Assembly: GCF_011383005.1 (NCBI RefSeq)
Contig: NZ_CP049935.1
Location: 310,001-374,000 of the forward strand
DNA length: 64,000 nucleotides
Origin: Phycicoccus sp. HDW14
GTDB taxonomy: Bacteria > Actinomycetota > Actinomycetes > Actinomycetales > Dermatophilaceae
Direction: 5' to 3'
A program made the translations under genes and the position numbers. Below, piece by piece: positions 46,321 to 55,704 of the stretch. How positions within the stretch are numbered: the first letter of the stretch is position 1; the number at the start of each line of letters is the position of its first letter. Under the pieces are notes generated by a model, which saw only the letters and a list, made by a program, of their open reading frames with translations, was not told where the DNA came from and searched no databases.

Positions 46321-46754
46321 ATGGTGAAGAAGCGGCGGCGTGCGACGACGTTCGCCGAGCTGGCCGGCCAACCCACGTGGTCGGAGACGGCGGCCGCGCG
46401 ACAGGGCGAGCACGCCGTGCGGCCGGGGGGCGTCAACGTCGCCGGCGACTTCTTCGACCCGAGTGGCCGGCGCCTCGTGTTCGAGAGTGCGGACATCGGC
46501 GTCGACGTCGCCCAGCAGCTCGTCGATGCCGGAGCCCTCGTGGTGGCCGAGAGCTGTGGTTGCGGCGGAGGCTTCGGGGCTGCACGGCGATCTGGCTGGA
46601 TGACCAGCAGCTGCGCGAGCTGAGGGGCGGGCCGCCGCCGATCTTCACGGGGAGGCATCGTGCCTCCACGTGGCTCGACGTGTGGATGAGCGGCGACCGC
46701 AGGGTCGTGTACGCCCATGGCGACGTGTCGTGGGGCGGGCTCGTGCTCGGCTGA
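46321..46754 (+). pseudogene. Hypothetical protein with Cys/Gly cluster (frameshifted as read)
   Basis: About 144 residues when repaired. The first part (KKRRRATTFAELAGQPTWSE, FFDPSGRRLVFESADIGVDV) and the last (AIWLDDQQLRELRGGPPPIF, DVWMSGDRRVVYAHGDVSWG) are in different frames. One extra G in the run 46576-46579 joins them as ESCGCGGGFGGCTAIW. The CxC...C cluster in a Gly-rich loop is unusual and could bind metal, but nothing identifies the family. Confidence 0.45.
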
Positions 46755-46852
46755 GGACTCGTCCGCTCGTGTCACGTGACGGACCGGAGTGGCCCACGCC
46801 CGTTCGCCCGCAGGCTACTGCGCGGACGGGGCCTCGTGTGGTTCCATCGCGC

Positions 46853-47583
46853 ATGGAGTCCGCAGCGCAGCGGCGTGCGCCGGCCGACGGGCCGGTGGTC
46901 CTCGTGGTCGACGACGACGAGGCCGTGCGCACCGTCGTGCGCTGGCAGCTGGAGGACGACGGTTTCCGGACCGTCGAGGCCGACGACGGTGCCACCGCGC
47001 TCCGCCGCATCCGCGACGACCGGCCGGCGCTCGTCGTGCTCGACCTGTCGCTCCCGGGCCTCGGTGGCCTCGACCTGCTGCGCCGGGTCCGCAGCGGGGG
47101 ACGGGCCGGTCCGACACCCCGGTCATCGTGCTCTCGGGTCGCAACGGCGAGACCGACCGCATCGTCGGTCTCGACCTCGGGGCCGACGACTACCTCGTCA
47201 AGCCGTTCTCGCCCGGCGAGCTGGCCGCGCGCGTCCGGTCGGTGCTGCGCCGCACGAGCCCCGAGCTGTCCGGCGAGACCATCACCGTCGGGCCGCTGCA
47301 GGTCGAGCCGGCGAGCCGCCGCGTCGTCGTCGACGGCACGGAGGTCGACCTCACCCCCAAGGAGTTCGACCTCATCGCCTTCCTCGTCACCCACCCCCGC
47401 CAGGTCTTCAGCCGCAGCCAGCTGCTCGACCGGGTGTGGAGCTCGTCGTCCGAGTGGCTCGGCGAGGCCACCGTCACCGAGCACGTGCACCGTCTGCGCC
47501 TCAAGCTCGAGCAGGACCCCGCCCACCCGCGGCTCCTGCTCACGGTGCGGGGCGTCGGCTACCAGCTGAGCGACGCCGGATGA
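46853..47583 (+). pseudogene. OmpR/PhoB-type response regulator (frameshifted as read; probably intact)
   Basis: About 243 residues when repaired. The receiver domain starts VVLVVDDDEAVRTVVRWQLE and has phosphoacceptor D64 in VVLDLSLPG; the winged-helix DNA-binding domain has VDLTPKEFDLIAFLVTHPRQ and VTEHVHRLRLKLEQDP. The frame breaks at the G run 47096-47100 in the middle of the receiver; one added G gives RSGGTGRSDTPVIVLSGRNG, exactly as the family requires. Its stop overlaps the kinase ATG (ATGA). DNA targets unknown. Confidence 0.85.
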
Positions 47584-49247
47584 GCACCGCCGAGCTGCCC
47601 GAGGTCGCGACCGCACTGCGGCCCGACGACGTGCGGGAGATGCTGGAGCGGCAGACCGAGCTGCTCGAGCTGATCGCGGCGGCGGCCCCGCTGCGCGACG
47701 TGCTGACCCGCATCCTCACCTCGCTCGAGGAGTTCATCCCGGGCGCCCGGTGCTCGGTGCTCCTCCTCGACCGCGACCGCGGGACGCTGCACCACGGAGC
47801 CGCCCCGAGCCTCCCGGGCGCGTACGTCGCGGCCATCGACGGCCTGCCCATCGGGGACGGCGCCGGGTCGTGCGGCACGGCGGCGGCGCTCAACACGGCG
47901 GTGGTCGCCCACGACGTGCGGACCGACGCCCGCTGGGTCGCCTACCGGCCGGTGGCCGAGGCGGCCGGGCTGCGCAGCTGCTGGTCGACGCCCATCGACG
48001 GCCGGGACGGCCTGCCGGTCGGGACCTTCGCGGTCTACCACCCGCACCCCCACCGCCCGACCGGGCGCGAGGAGCTGCTCGTCGACCGGTTCACCCACCT
48101 CGCCTCGGTCGCGATCGAGCACGCCGACGTGCTCGGGGAGCTCGTGGAGAGCGAGGAGCGCTTCCGTCGCTCGTTCGACGACAACTCGCTCGGCATGGCC
48201 ATCCTCGGCCTCGACCGCCGGGTCGTGACGGCCAACACAGCCCTCGCCGCGGTCCTCGGGTGCGAGCCCCCGGACCTCGCCGGCCGTCCGCTCGCCGCGG
48301 TGCTCTCACCGACCGACGGGTCCCTCGACGCCCGCCTCGACACCCTGCGCCCCGGCGACGCCCAACCGGTCGTCTTCGAGGCCACCCTGCACCGGCCCTC
48401 CGGCCGGGAGCTGCAGGTGGAGGTCACCGTCTCCCTCGTCCACGCCCGGGACGGCGCGCCGGCGCAGTACGTCGTCAACGTCTTCGACCTCACCGAGCGG
48501 CGGGCCGCCGAGCAGCACCGCCGGGCGCGGCTCGAGGCCGAGACGGCCCGGCGCACCGCGGAGCAGCTGCTGCGGGAACGCTCCGCACTGCTCGCGGCGG
48601 TCGGGCACGAGGCGCGCACCCCCATCCAGGCGATCGTCGGCTTCGTCGAGCTGCTCGGCACCATCGAGCTCGACCAGGACCGACGCCGCGAGGCGCTGGC
48701 CCGCATCGACGCCGCCGCCGGTCACGTGATGGACCTGCTCGCCGACGTGCTCGACCTCAGCCGGCTCGAGGCCGGAGCGCTGCCCCTCGTCCCCGAGCCG
48801 GTCCGGGTCCGGGAGGTGGTGGCCGAGGTGCTCGGGCTGCTGGCGCCCGTCGCCGAACGGCGTGACGTCGGCCTGGCGCAGTCGCTCGACGACGACGTCG
48901 TGCTCGCCGACCGGCGCCGGCTGCGCCAGGTACTGCTCAACCTCGTCGGCAACGCCATCCGGCACGGGGTGGCCGGCGGCGGGGTCGAGGTCCGCACGCG
49001 CACGGCTGACGACGGATGGGTCGTCCTGTCGGTCGACGACGACGGCCCCGGCATCCCGCCCGAGCTCCTGCCGCGGGTCTTCACCCCCTTCGTCAGGGCC
49101 ACCCCGGTGGCGGCCGACGACGAGGGCGGCATCGGGCTCGGTCTGGGCCTGGCCCACGGGCTCGTCGAGGCGATGGGCGGCGAGCTGACGGTGGGCGCGT
49201 CCTCCTCCGCGGGGACCTCGATGCTCGTGCGCCTGCGTCGACCCTGA
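47580..49247 (+). CDS. Soluble GAF-PAS sensor histidine kinase
   Basis: A 555-residue kinase with no membrane span. Residues about 35-185 are a GAF domain (FIPGARCSVLLLDRDRG, DGAGSCGTAAALNTAVVAHD), about 195-315 a PAS domain (NSLGMAILGLDRRVVTANTA), then HisKA with phosphoacceptor H343 in VGHEARTPIQ, and an HATPase with the N box LVGNAIRHG and G boxes DDDGPGIPPE and GIGLGLGLAHG. GAF plus PAS suggests sensing of a small cytoplasmic ligand, redox state or light; the GAF cysteine in GSCGTAAA is a family feature. It is coupled to the response-regulator gene. Confidence 0.9.
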   Translation: MSTAELPEVATALRPDDVREMLERQTELLELIAAAAPLRDVLTRILTSLEEFIPGARCSVLLLDRDRGTLHHGAAPSLPGAYVAAIDGLPIGDGAGSCGTAAALNTAVVAHDVRTDARWVAYRPVAEAAGLRSCWSTPIDGRDGLPVGTFAVYHPHPHRPTGREELLVDRFTHLASVAIEHADVLGELVESEERFRRSFDDNSLGMAILGLDRRVVTANTALAAVLGCEPPDLAGRPLAAVLSPTDGSLDARLDTLRPGDAQPVVFEATLHRPSGRELQVEVTVSLVHARDGAPAQYVVNVFDLTERRAAEQHRRARLEAETARRTAEQLLRERSALLAAVGHEARTPIQAIVGFVELLGTIELDQDRRREALARIDAAAGHVMDLLADVLDLSRLEAGALPLVPEPVRVREVVAEVLGLLAPVAERRDVGLAQSLDDDVVLADRRRLRQVLLNLVGNAIRHGVAGGGVEVRTRTADDGWVVLSVDDDGPGIPPELLPRVFTPFVRATPVAADDEGGIGLGLGLAHGLVEAMGGELTVGASSSAGTSMLVRLRRP

Positions 49248-49248
49248 C

Positions 49249-49283
49249 GCGTCAGGCATCAGGCGTCGGGCGTCAGGCGTCGT
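49249..49283. repeat. Heptamer tandem repeat (5 x 7 bp)
   Basis: GCGTCAG, GCATCAG, GCGTCGG, GCGTCAG and GCGTCGT follow one another from the base after next to the kinase stop into the 3' end of the convergent PPOX gene, covering its stop codon (49273-49275). Seven is not a multiple of three, so copy changes would alter the PPOX C-terminus. Confidence 0.7.
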
Positions 49284-49704
49284 CGGAGGCGGCCCACCCC
49301 GTGACGGCGACGACCCGGCAGACGAGGATCCGGTGGAACGGCTTGTCCGCGTACTGGGGGACGGTGCGTGCGAGCCGGTCGGCGAGCTCGTCGGTCAACG
49401 TCGTCGGCGGGTCCGGAAGGTGCTCGAGCTGCGCGCGCACCCACCACAGCCGCGACCAGTCCTCGGTCTCCCAGTGCTCGACGAGCAGCGAACCGCGCGG
49501 GTCGGCCTCGAGGTTGTCCTCGCGCCGCAGCCGTGAGGAGGTCTTGGGCTTGACGGTGTCGATGGGGACGCCGACGTGCCCGTCCTCGCTCAGCGCGTAG
49601 ACGACCGGCTGCGGGTCCGGGCCGCGCTCGGGGTGGAGGGTGACCAGCACGCCGTGCACCTCGGCGGCGAGCCGGGTGCGTGCCTCGTCGGGGTCGAGCT
49701 TCAT
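49273..49704 (-). CDS. TIGR03668-type PPOX class F420-dependent enzyme
   Basis: A 143-residue split-barrel flavin/F420-binding protein. GVLVTLHPERGPDPQPVVYA, TVKPKTSSRLRREDNLEADP and LLVEHWETEDWSRLWWVRAQ match the TIGR03668 group of probable F420-dependent enzymes. Such proteins reduce small substrates with F420H2 in actinobacteria; the substrate is unknown. The last codons lie inside a heptamer repeat. It is divergent from the acyl-CoA ligase gene, with the LLM enzyme at 51523 as another candidate F420 user. Confidence 0.82.
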   Translation of the reverse strand: MKLDPDEARTRLAAEVHGVLVTLHPERGPDPQPVVYALSEDGHVGVPIDTVKPKTSSRLRREDNLEADPRGSLLVEHWETEDWSRLWWVRAQLEHLPDPPTTLTDELADRLARTVPQYADKPFHRILVCRVVAVTGWAASDDA

Positions 49705-49837
49705 GGGGCCCTCCGGCCTCTCGGGGACGACGCGGGTGGCGTCCTCGGGCCGTCAGGCTAGACGGCTCGCATCATCGGGAGATCAACGCGCACGTGAGCG
49801 CCTTGACGGGCCGACGGCCGCCGGAGAGGTTGGGTCC

Positions 49838-51388
49838 ATGAACCTCGCGACGTGGGTGGAGCGCAACGGGCGACGGCTCCGCGACCGTCCGGCCCTGGCG
49901 GTGGGGGAGGAGGTGCACGGCACCTGGGAGGTGACCGCCGCACGCGTCGCGGCCCTCGCCGGCGGTCTGCGGGACCGGTTCGGGCTCGTTCCGGGCGACC
50001 GGGTCGCCATCGTCATGGCCAACCGGCCGGAGTACCTCGAGGCCCAGTTCGCGGCGTGGCACGCCGGGCTCGTCGCTGTGCCGGTCAACGCCCGCCTGCA
50101 CCGCGAGGAGGTCGCGTACGTGCTCGAGCACAGCGGGACGGCCGCGGTCGTCACCGACGACGAGCACGCCGACCTCGTCGGGCCGCTCGTCGACCGCCTC
50201 GACGGGCTGCGCGCCGTGGTCGTGGCGCCGGGTCCGGAGTGGGATGGGCTCGCCGCCTCGACACCGATCGCGCTGTCGGACAGGGGATCCGATGACGCGG
50301 CCTGGCTCTTCTACACGAGCGGCACCACCGGTCGACCCAAGGGTGCGACCCTCACCCACGGCAACCTGCTCATGGCCTCGCTCAGCTACTTCGCCGACAT
50401 CGGCCCGGTCGGCGACCGCGACAGCGTCCTCCACGCCGCGCCCCTGTCCCACGGTTCCGGCCTCTACGGGCTGCCGCACGTCGCGAAGGGGGCGGTGAGC
50501 GTCTTCCCGTCCTCCGGCGCCCTCGACGGCGCCGAGCTCGCCGCCCTCGTGCGGCGCTGGCCGGGGCTGTCGTTCTTCGCCGCGCCGATCATGGTCAAGC
50601 GGCTCGCCGCCGACCCCGCCCTCGCGGGCGCCGACCTCTCCGGGCTCAAGACGGTCATCTACGGCGGGGCGCCGATGTACCTCGCCGACCTCGAGGAGGC
50701 GCTCGCGACGTTCGGCCCGCGACTCGCCCAGATCTACGGGCAGGGCGAGACGCCCATGACCATCACGGCCCTCTCGCTGGCCGACCACGCCGAGACCGAC
50801 CACCCGCGCTGGCGCGAGCGGATGCAGGGAGTCGGGTTCCCGCGCACCGACGTCGAGGTCCGCGTCGCCGATGCCGACGACCGACCGCTGCCTCCCGGCG
50901 AGGCGGGGGAGGTGCTCGTGCGAGGCCCCGTCGTCATGGCCGGCTACTGGGACCAGGAGGAGGAGTCGGCCGAGACCCTGCGCGGCGGCTGGCTGCACAC
51001 CGGGGACGTCGGCAGCCTCGACGACGACGGCTACCTGACCCTGCACGACCGGTCCAAGGACCTCATCATCAGCGGCGGGATGAACATCTACCCGCGCGAG
51101 GTCGAGGAGGCGCTGATGACCCATCCGGGGGTGCAGGCGGTCGCCGTCGTCGGCCGGCCCGACCCGGAGTGGGGTGAGTCGGTGGTCGCGTTCGTCGTCC
51201 TCGGCGGCGACGGATCGGGCCCGTCCGCGGAGGACCTCGACCGCACCTGCCTCGAGCGGATCGCCCGCTTCAAGCGCCCGAAGCAGTACCACCTCGTCGA
51301 GGCGCTGCCGACGAACAACTACGGCAAGGTCCTCAAGCGCGAGCTGCGCACGTGGCTCGAGGAGGGGAGGGTCCCCGACCAGCGTTGA
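49838..51388 (+). CDS. AMP-binding acyl-CoA synthetase/ligase
   Basis: A 516-residue adenylate-forming ligase that activates a carboxylic acid to its CoA thioester. The P-loop is YTSGTTGRPKGATLTHGN; the A5 motif is IYGQGETPMT and the A8 hinge is LHDRSKDLIISGGMNIYPRE; the catalytic lysine is in NYGKVLKRELR. Acyl specificity cannot be read off. ATG 49838 has GAGAGG upstream, and the long open reading before it is a shadow of the PPOX gene. It is followed by the LLM oxidoreductase after 134 bases. Confidence 0.92.
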   Translation: MNLATWVERNGRRLRDRPALAVGEEVHGTWEVTAARVAALAGGLRDRFGLVPGDRVAIVMANRPEYLEAQFAAWHAGLVAVPVNARLHREEVAYVLEHSGTAAVVTDDEHADLVGPLVDRLDGLRAVVVAPGPEWDGLAASTPIALSDRGSDDAAWLFYTSGTTGRPKGATLTHGNLLMASLSYFADIGPVGDRDSVLHAAPLSHGSGLYGLPHVAKGAVSVFPSSGALDGAELAALVRRWPGLSFFAAPIMVKRLAADPALAGADLSGLKTVIYGGAPMYLADLEEALATFGPRLAQIYGQGETPMTITALSLADHAETDHPRWRERMQGVGFPRTDVEVRVADADDRPLPPGEAGEVLVRGPVVMAGYWDQEEESAETLRGGWLHTGDVGSLDDDGYLTLHDRSKDLIISGGMNIYPREVEEALMTHPGVQAVAVVGRPDPEWGESVVAFVVLGGDGSGPSAEDLDRTCLERIARFKRPKQYHLVEALPTNNYGKVLKRELRTWLEEGRVPDQR

Positions 51389-51522
51389 GGAAACCATGAG
51401 GGCGCGACCCCTTGTCACGCCTCGTCGCCGGGAGGTTCGCTGGGTCCACCGGTCGGCGTGGACCTCGTGGCAGGGGACCTGTGAGCCGGCCGGCCACGAC
51501 CTCGTGAGGAGATGTGTGACCG

Positions 51523-52509
51523 ATGAAGCTCGCCCTCTACCTGCCCAACTTCCGCAACCACGTGACGGTCAAGGAGCTGGAGGACCTCACCGACCTGGCC
51601 GAGGAGCTCGACTTCGACTCGGTCTGGACCCTCGACCGCGTCATCGTCCCCGAGGCCTCCGACCGCGGTGAGCTCCAGTACCCGTTCGGGATGATGGAGC
51701 AGTTCCCGCCCCAGATGCCCGTCGCGTCCAACGGCAAGTGGTTCCAGGGCTGGCCCCTCCTGCCGTGGCTCGCCGCGCGCACCTCGAAGCTGCGCATCGG
51801 CATGAGCATCACGGACACGCCGTACCGCTCGCCCGGAGTCTTCGCCGCCGAGTGCGCGACCATCGACCACCTGTCCGGCGGCCGGCTCAACGTCGGCATC
51901 GGCGCCGGCTGGATGCCCGAGGAGTTCGACGCCGCGAGCGCCACGCACCTCTTCCCGCGGCGCCACGCCCACGTCCGCGAGACGATCGAGATCTGCCAGG
52001 GCATCTGGGCCAACGAGACCTTCGAGTACCACGGGGAGTTCGCCGACTTCGCACCCTCCGGCTTCGGCCACCAGCCGCTGCAGCGCCCCGGCCCGCCGAT
52101 CTTCTTCAGCGGCCTCAAGGACCCCAAGCGCTCGGCCCGTCGCGTCTCGAAGTACGGCCTCGCCGGGTGGATCGGCATCCAGGACACCCCGCGCGAGCTC
52201 GCGGAGTGGCGCGCGGCCATCGCCCAGGAGCTGGAGGCGCTCGGGAAGTCGATCGACGACCTCGAGATGAGCAGCATGATCTGGTTCACGATCACCGACA
52301 CCGAGACCGACCAGACCGACAACCGCAAGCTGACGAACATCCTCGTCGGCACCGAGCAGCAGATCACCGACCGGCTCAAGGCGTACCAGGAGGCGGGCCT
52401 GACCATGCCGCTCCTGTGGCCGCCGTTCGCCGACGTGCCCGTGTCCAAGACCCTCGACGACCTCAAGCGGCTGAAGTACGACATCATGCCCAAGGTCGAG
52501 GCCTCCTGA
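51523..52509 (+). CDS. LLM class flavin/F420-dependent oxidoreductase
   Basis: A 328-residue TIM-barrel protein of the luciferase-like monooxygenase family, probably the TIGR03619 F420 subgroup. MKLALYLPNF, LDFDSVWTLDRVIVPE, ATIDHLSGGRLNVGIGAGWM and ARRVSKYGLAGWIG are the standard landmarks. Cofactor (F420 or FMN) and substrate are inferred only at class level. A GAGGAG ribosome site precedes ATG. Its transcript ends at the strong hairpin at 52524-52562. Confidence 0.88.
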   Translation: MKLALYLPNFRNHVTVKELEDLTDLAEELDFDSVWTLDRVIVPEASDRGELQYPFGMMEQFPPQMPVASNGKWFQGWPLLPWLAARTSKLRIGMSITDTPYRSPGVFAAECATIDHLSGGRLNVGIGAGWMPEEFDAASATHLFPRRHAHVRETIEICQGIWANETFEYHGEFADFAPSGFGHQPLQRPGPPIFFSGLKDPKRSARRVSKYGLAGWIGIQDTPRELAEWRAAIAQELEALGKSIDDLEMSSMIWFTITDTETDQTDNRKLTNILVGTEQQITDRLKAYQEAGLTMPLLWPPFADVPVSKTLDDLKRLKYDIMPKVEAS

Positions 52510-52523
52510 GCGGGCCCCCGGTC

Positions 52524-52562
52524 GCGCGGGTGGGCGACGCGCTCTCGCTCGCCCACCCGCGC
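52524..52562 (+). terminator. Terminator after the LLM oxidoreductase gene
   Basis: GCGCGGGTGGGCGA (52524-52537) pairs perfectly with 52549-52562 across an 11-base loop, starting 15 bases after the stop and ending 35 bases before the EamA gene. Confidence 0.75.
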
Positions 52563-52596
52563 TCACCACCGAACCCCGCTCCGTGGAAGGACCCGC

Positions 52597-53556
52597 ATGA
52601 GCACGACCCGACCCACCGGTGACCGCACCTGGCTCGTCGCCGTCGCGGCGACGCTCTGGGGGATCTCCTCCCTGTGGCGGGGGCCGCTCGCGCGCGAGTA
52701 CCCGTCGCTGGCGATCGTGTTCTGGGAGCACGCGGTGCTCACCCTGCTCACCGCGTGGTGGCTCGTGCCCGCCCTGCGCCGCCTCGCCGGCTCCTCGGCC
52801 CGCACCCAGCTGAGCGTGCTCGTCATCGGCGCGGGCTCCTCGGCCCTCGCGACGGTGATGTTCACCGCCGCCTTCCGGCTCGGCGACCCGATCACGCCGC
52901 AGGTCCTCCAGAAGCTCCAGCCCCTCATCGCCATCGCCCTGGCCGCCGTGCTCCTCGGGGAGCGGCTGCGGCGCACCTACCTCTGGTTCGCGGCCCCGGC
53001 GCTCGTCGGGGCCTGGCTGCTCGCGTTCCCCGACCCGACCTCGGTCGGTGTCTCGAGCGCCCAGGCCGCCCTGCTGGCCCTCGGGTCGGCCGCGCTCTGG
53101 GCGGCGGGGACGGTGCTCGGCCGCGCGGCCAGCGCAGAGCTGGGGTTCGCCGACCTCACGTCCCTGCGCTTCGCCCTCGGGCTCGTCACGCTCTCCATCA
53201 CGGCCATGGTCACCTCGACGCCGCTCGCCGTCGGCAGCGACGCTGCGGTGAACATCCTCCTGCTCGCCCTCTTTCCGGGGCTGCTCGCGCTCGTCCTCTA
53301 CTACCGGGCGCTCGGGCACACGCCGGCCTCGCGCGCCACCATCGCCGAGCTGGCCTTCCCGGTGTCGGCAGTCGTCGTCGGCATCGTGGCCCTCGGTGCC
53401 CGGCCCACGGCCTCGCAGTGGGGCGGGTTCGTGCTCGTCCTCGGCGCCGTGCTCGCCCTCGCCCTGCACGAGCAACGCAGCACCCGGCCGGCCGTCGCCG
53501 TCCCCGACGACGCCCGCGAGGCCCTCGGCGGCGAGTCCCGGGCGTCCGTCCGCTGA
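52597..53556 (+). CDS. EamA family transporter (DMT superfamily)
   Basis: A 319-residue membrane protein with ten spans made of two EamA repeats. The first repeat starts WLVAVAATLWGISSLWRGPL and ends LLGERLRRTYLWFAAPALVG; the second runs to SRATIAELAFPVSAVVVGIV and WGGFVLVLGAVLALAL. Members export amino acids, metabolites or drugs, and the cargo here is unknown. It has its own unit between a terminator and the CoA-ester-lyase promoter. Confidence 0.9.
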   Translation: MSTTRPTGDRTWLVAVAATLWGISSLWRGPLAREYPSLAIVFWEHAVLTLLTAWWLVPALRRLAGSSARTQLSVLVIGAGSSALATVMFTAAFRLGDPITPQVLQKLQPLIAIALAAVLLGERLRRTYLWFAAPALVGAWLLAFPDPTSVGVSSAQAALLALGSAALWAAGTVLGRAASAELGFADLTSLRFALGLVTLSITAMVTSTPLAVGSDAAVNILLLALFPGLLALVLYYRALGHTPASRATIAELAFPVSAVVVGIVALGARPTASQWGGFVLVLGAVLALALHEQRSTRPAVAVPDDAREALGGESRASVR

Positions 53557-53573
53557 GCCGTCGCCGCGGCGTG

Positions 53574-53588
53574 GGTCACACCGTGACC
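53574..53588. promoter_or_regulatory. Candidate operator upstream of the CoA-ester lyase genes
   Basis: GGTCAC-ACC-GTGACC is a perfect 6-bp inverted repeat around three bases. It lies 32 bases upstream of a TAGCGT box (53620-53625), a typical position for an activator site. Confidence 0.4.
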
Positions 53589-53619
53589 TGGCTCATGCCT
53601 CGTGGTGGTGACCCGCTGC

Positions 53620-53625
53620 TAGCGT
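53620..53625 (+). promoter_or_regulatory. -10 element of the CoA-ester lyase operon
   Basis: TAGCGT lies 34 bases before ATG 53660, giving a leader of roughly 28 bases with a GGAAGG ribosome site. Confidence 0.45.
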
Positions 53626-53659
53626 CCGACGCGACCGTGCACCCGCCTCGGAAGGCTCG

Positions 53660-54735
53660 ATGATGCGCAGCGCCAAGGACTTCTTCGCCCCCTCGCCGTC
53701 GGGGCCCCCGCACCCGTGCGCGAGGTCCCGGCGCGGCCGTCCCGGATGATCCACTTCTTCGACCCGAGCAACCCGAAGATGGCGGCCAAGGTGCCTGACC
53801 TGGTCGGCAGCGTCGACGTCCTGCTCGGCAACCTCGAGGACGCCGTCAAGGCCGAGAACAAGGAGGCCGCGCGCCAGGGGCTCGTCGACATCGCGAAGGC
53901 CACCGACTTCGGCGAGCACACCCAGCTCTGGACCCGGGTCAACGCCCTCGACAGCCCCTGGGCCCTCGACGACCTGACGACCCTCGTCACCGAGATCGGC
54001 GACCGGCTCGACGTCGTCATGGTCCCCAAGGTCCAGGGCCCCGAGGACATCCACTACGCCGACCGCCTGCTCGCCCAGCTCGAGGCGAAGGCCGGTGTGC
54101 AGCGCCCGATCCTCGTGCACGCCATCCTCGAGACCGCCCGCGGCATGGCCAACGTCGAGGCCATCGCCGGCGCCAGCCCACGGATGCAGGGCATCAGCCT
54201 CGGCCCGGCCGACCTCGCCGCCGACCGCCGGATGAAGACGACCCGCGTCGGGGGCGGCCACCCCGGCTACCTCGTGCGCCAGGACCCGGTCGACGGCGAC
54301 GTCGAGGGCCAGCGCGCGACCTACCAGCAGGACCTCTGGCACTACACGATCGCCCGGATGGTCGACGCCTGCGCGATGCACGGCGTCTTCCCCTACTACG
54401 GGCCGTTCGGCGACATCAAGGACGTCGTCGCGTGCGAGGACCAGTTCCGCAACGCCTTCCTCCTCGGCTGCGTCGGCACCTGGACCCTCCACCCCGTGCA
54501 GATCGCCATCGCCAAGAAGGTGTTCAGCCCGTCCGCCGCCGACGTCGCCCACGCCCGGCGCGTCAGGGAGGCGATGGGCGACGGCACCGGCGCCGTGATG
54601 CTCGACGGGAAGATGGAGGACGATGCGAGCCTCAAGCAGTGCCTCGTGATCCTCGAGCTGGCGGACCGGTTGTCCGCCAACGACCCCGAGCTCGCCGAGC
54701 TCTACGCCCCGAGCGCGGGGGAGGCCGGCGCGTGA
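53660..54735 (+). pseudogene. CitE-like CoA-ester lyase, Mcl1 type (frameshifted as read; probably intact)
   Basis: About 358 residues when repaired, from the HpcH/CitE family and close to L-malyl-CoA/beta-methylmalyl-CoA lyases, which split malyl-CoA to glyoxylate and acetyl-CoA. Features are [20 protein letters not shown], the substrate arginine in [21 protein letters not shown], the metal glutamate in [14 protein letters not shown] and the aspartate in LGPADLAAD. The frame breaks in the C run 53688-53692; one added C turns the start into [20 protein letters not shown]. As read, the longest frame opens only at 53716. Its stop overlaps the next GTG. Confidence 0.8.
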
Positions 54736-55598
54736 GCGAGGACCTGCGCCCGCGGCGCTCCGTGCTCTACATGCCGAGCAGCAACGAGCGGGCGCTCGAG
54801 AAGGCGAAGACCCTGCCCGTCGACGGCCTCATCCTCGACCTCGAGGACGCCGTCGCGCCCGATGCCAAGCCGGGTGCCCGCGAGAACGCCTGCGCCGCAG
54901 CCGCATCGGGGGAGTACGGCCACCGCGAGCTGACCATCCGGGTCAACGGGCTCGGTACCGAGTGGCACGACGCCGACCTCGAGGCCGCCTGTGCCGCAGG
55001 GCCGGACGGCATCGTCGTGCCGAAGGTCGGCTCGGCCGGCGAGGTGCACCGGCTCGTCGACGCGATGGAGCGCCACGGCGCCCCCGACCGCACGCGGCTC
55101 TGGGCGATGGTCGAGACGCCCGGCGCCGTGCTCGACGCCCGGGACATCGCGGCCGCGTCCGAGCGCCTCGCCGTCCTCGTCCTCGGCACCAACGACCTCG
55201 TCAAGGAGCTGCGCGCCCGCTTCGTCCCCGGTCGTGCCCCGCTGCTCACCTCGCTCGCGCTCGTCGTGCTGGGGGCCCGCGACGCCGGGGTCGCTGTCCT
55301 CGACGGCGTGTTCAACGACGTCAAGGACCTCGACGGCTTCGAGGAGGAGTGCCGGCAGGGCCGCGACCTGGGCTTCGACGGCAAGACGCTCATCCACCCC
55401 GGTCAGGTCGACCCGTGCAACGCCGTGTTCGCCCCGAGCGAGGCCGAGGTCGAGGACGCCCACGGCCTGCTCGAGGCCTGGGAGGCCGGCGCCGGCAGCG
55501 GGGTCGTCACCTACAGGGGACGGATGGTCGAGAACCTGCACGTCGAGGTCGCGCGCGGCGTGCTGGCCACCGACGAGGCGATCCGCGCGCGCTCCTGA
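54732..55598 (+). CDS. CitE-like CoA-ester lyase or thioesterase (second copy)
   Basis: A 288-residue HpcH/CitE family protein: [31 protein letters not shown], the substrate arginine in [20 protein letters not shown], the metal glutamate in [17 protein letters not shown] and the aspartate in [10 protein letters not shown], with [19 protein letters not shown] at the end. It resembles citramalyl-CoA lyase or malyl-CoA thioesterase. Coupling by GTGA overlap to an Mcl1-type lyase mirrors the mcl1/mcl2 division known from Rhodobacter, where one cleaves and the other hydrolyses malyl-CoA; extending that here is inference. Confidence 0.85.
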   Translation: MSEDLRPRRSVLYMPSSNERALEKAKTLPVDGLILDLEDAVAPDAKPGARENACAAAASGEYGHRELTIRVNGLGTEWHDADLEAACAAGPDGIVVPKVGSAGEVHRLVDAMERHGAPDRTRLWAMVETPGAVLDARDIAAASERLAVLVLGTNDLVKELRARFVPGRAPLLTSLALVVLGARDAGVAVLDGVFNDVKDLDGFEEECRQGRDLGFDGKTLIHPGQVDPCNAVFAPSEAEVEDAHGLLEAWEAGAGSGVVTYRGRMVENLHVEVARGVLATDEAIRARS

Positions 55599-55704
55599 CG
55601 TCCGTCGGCGCGCAGGGACCGCCACCGCCGGTGCACAACGATGCGGTCACGGGGCGGCCGCGTCGGTTGCGCCCGGGTGCGTCGATGCCGTCTCGTGTGA
55701 CCTG

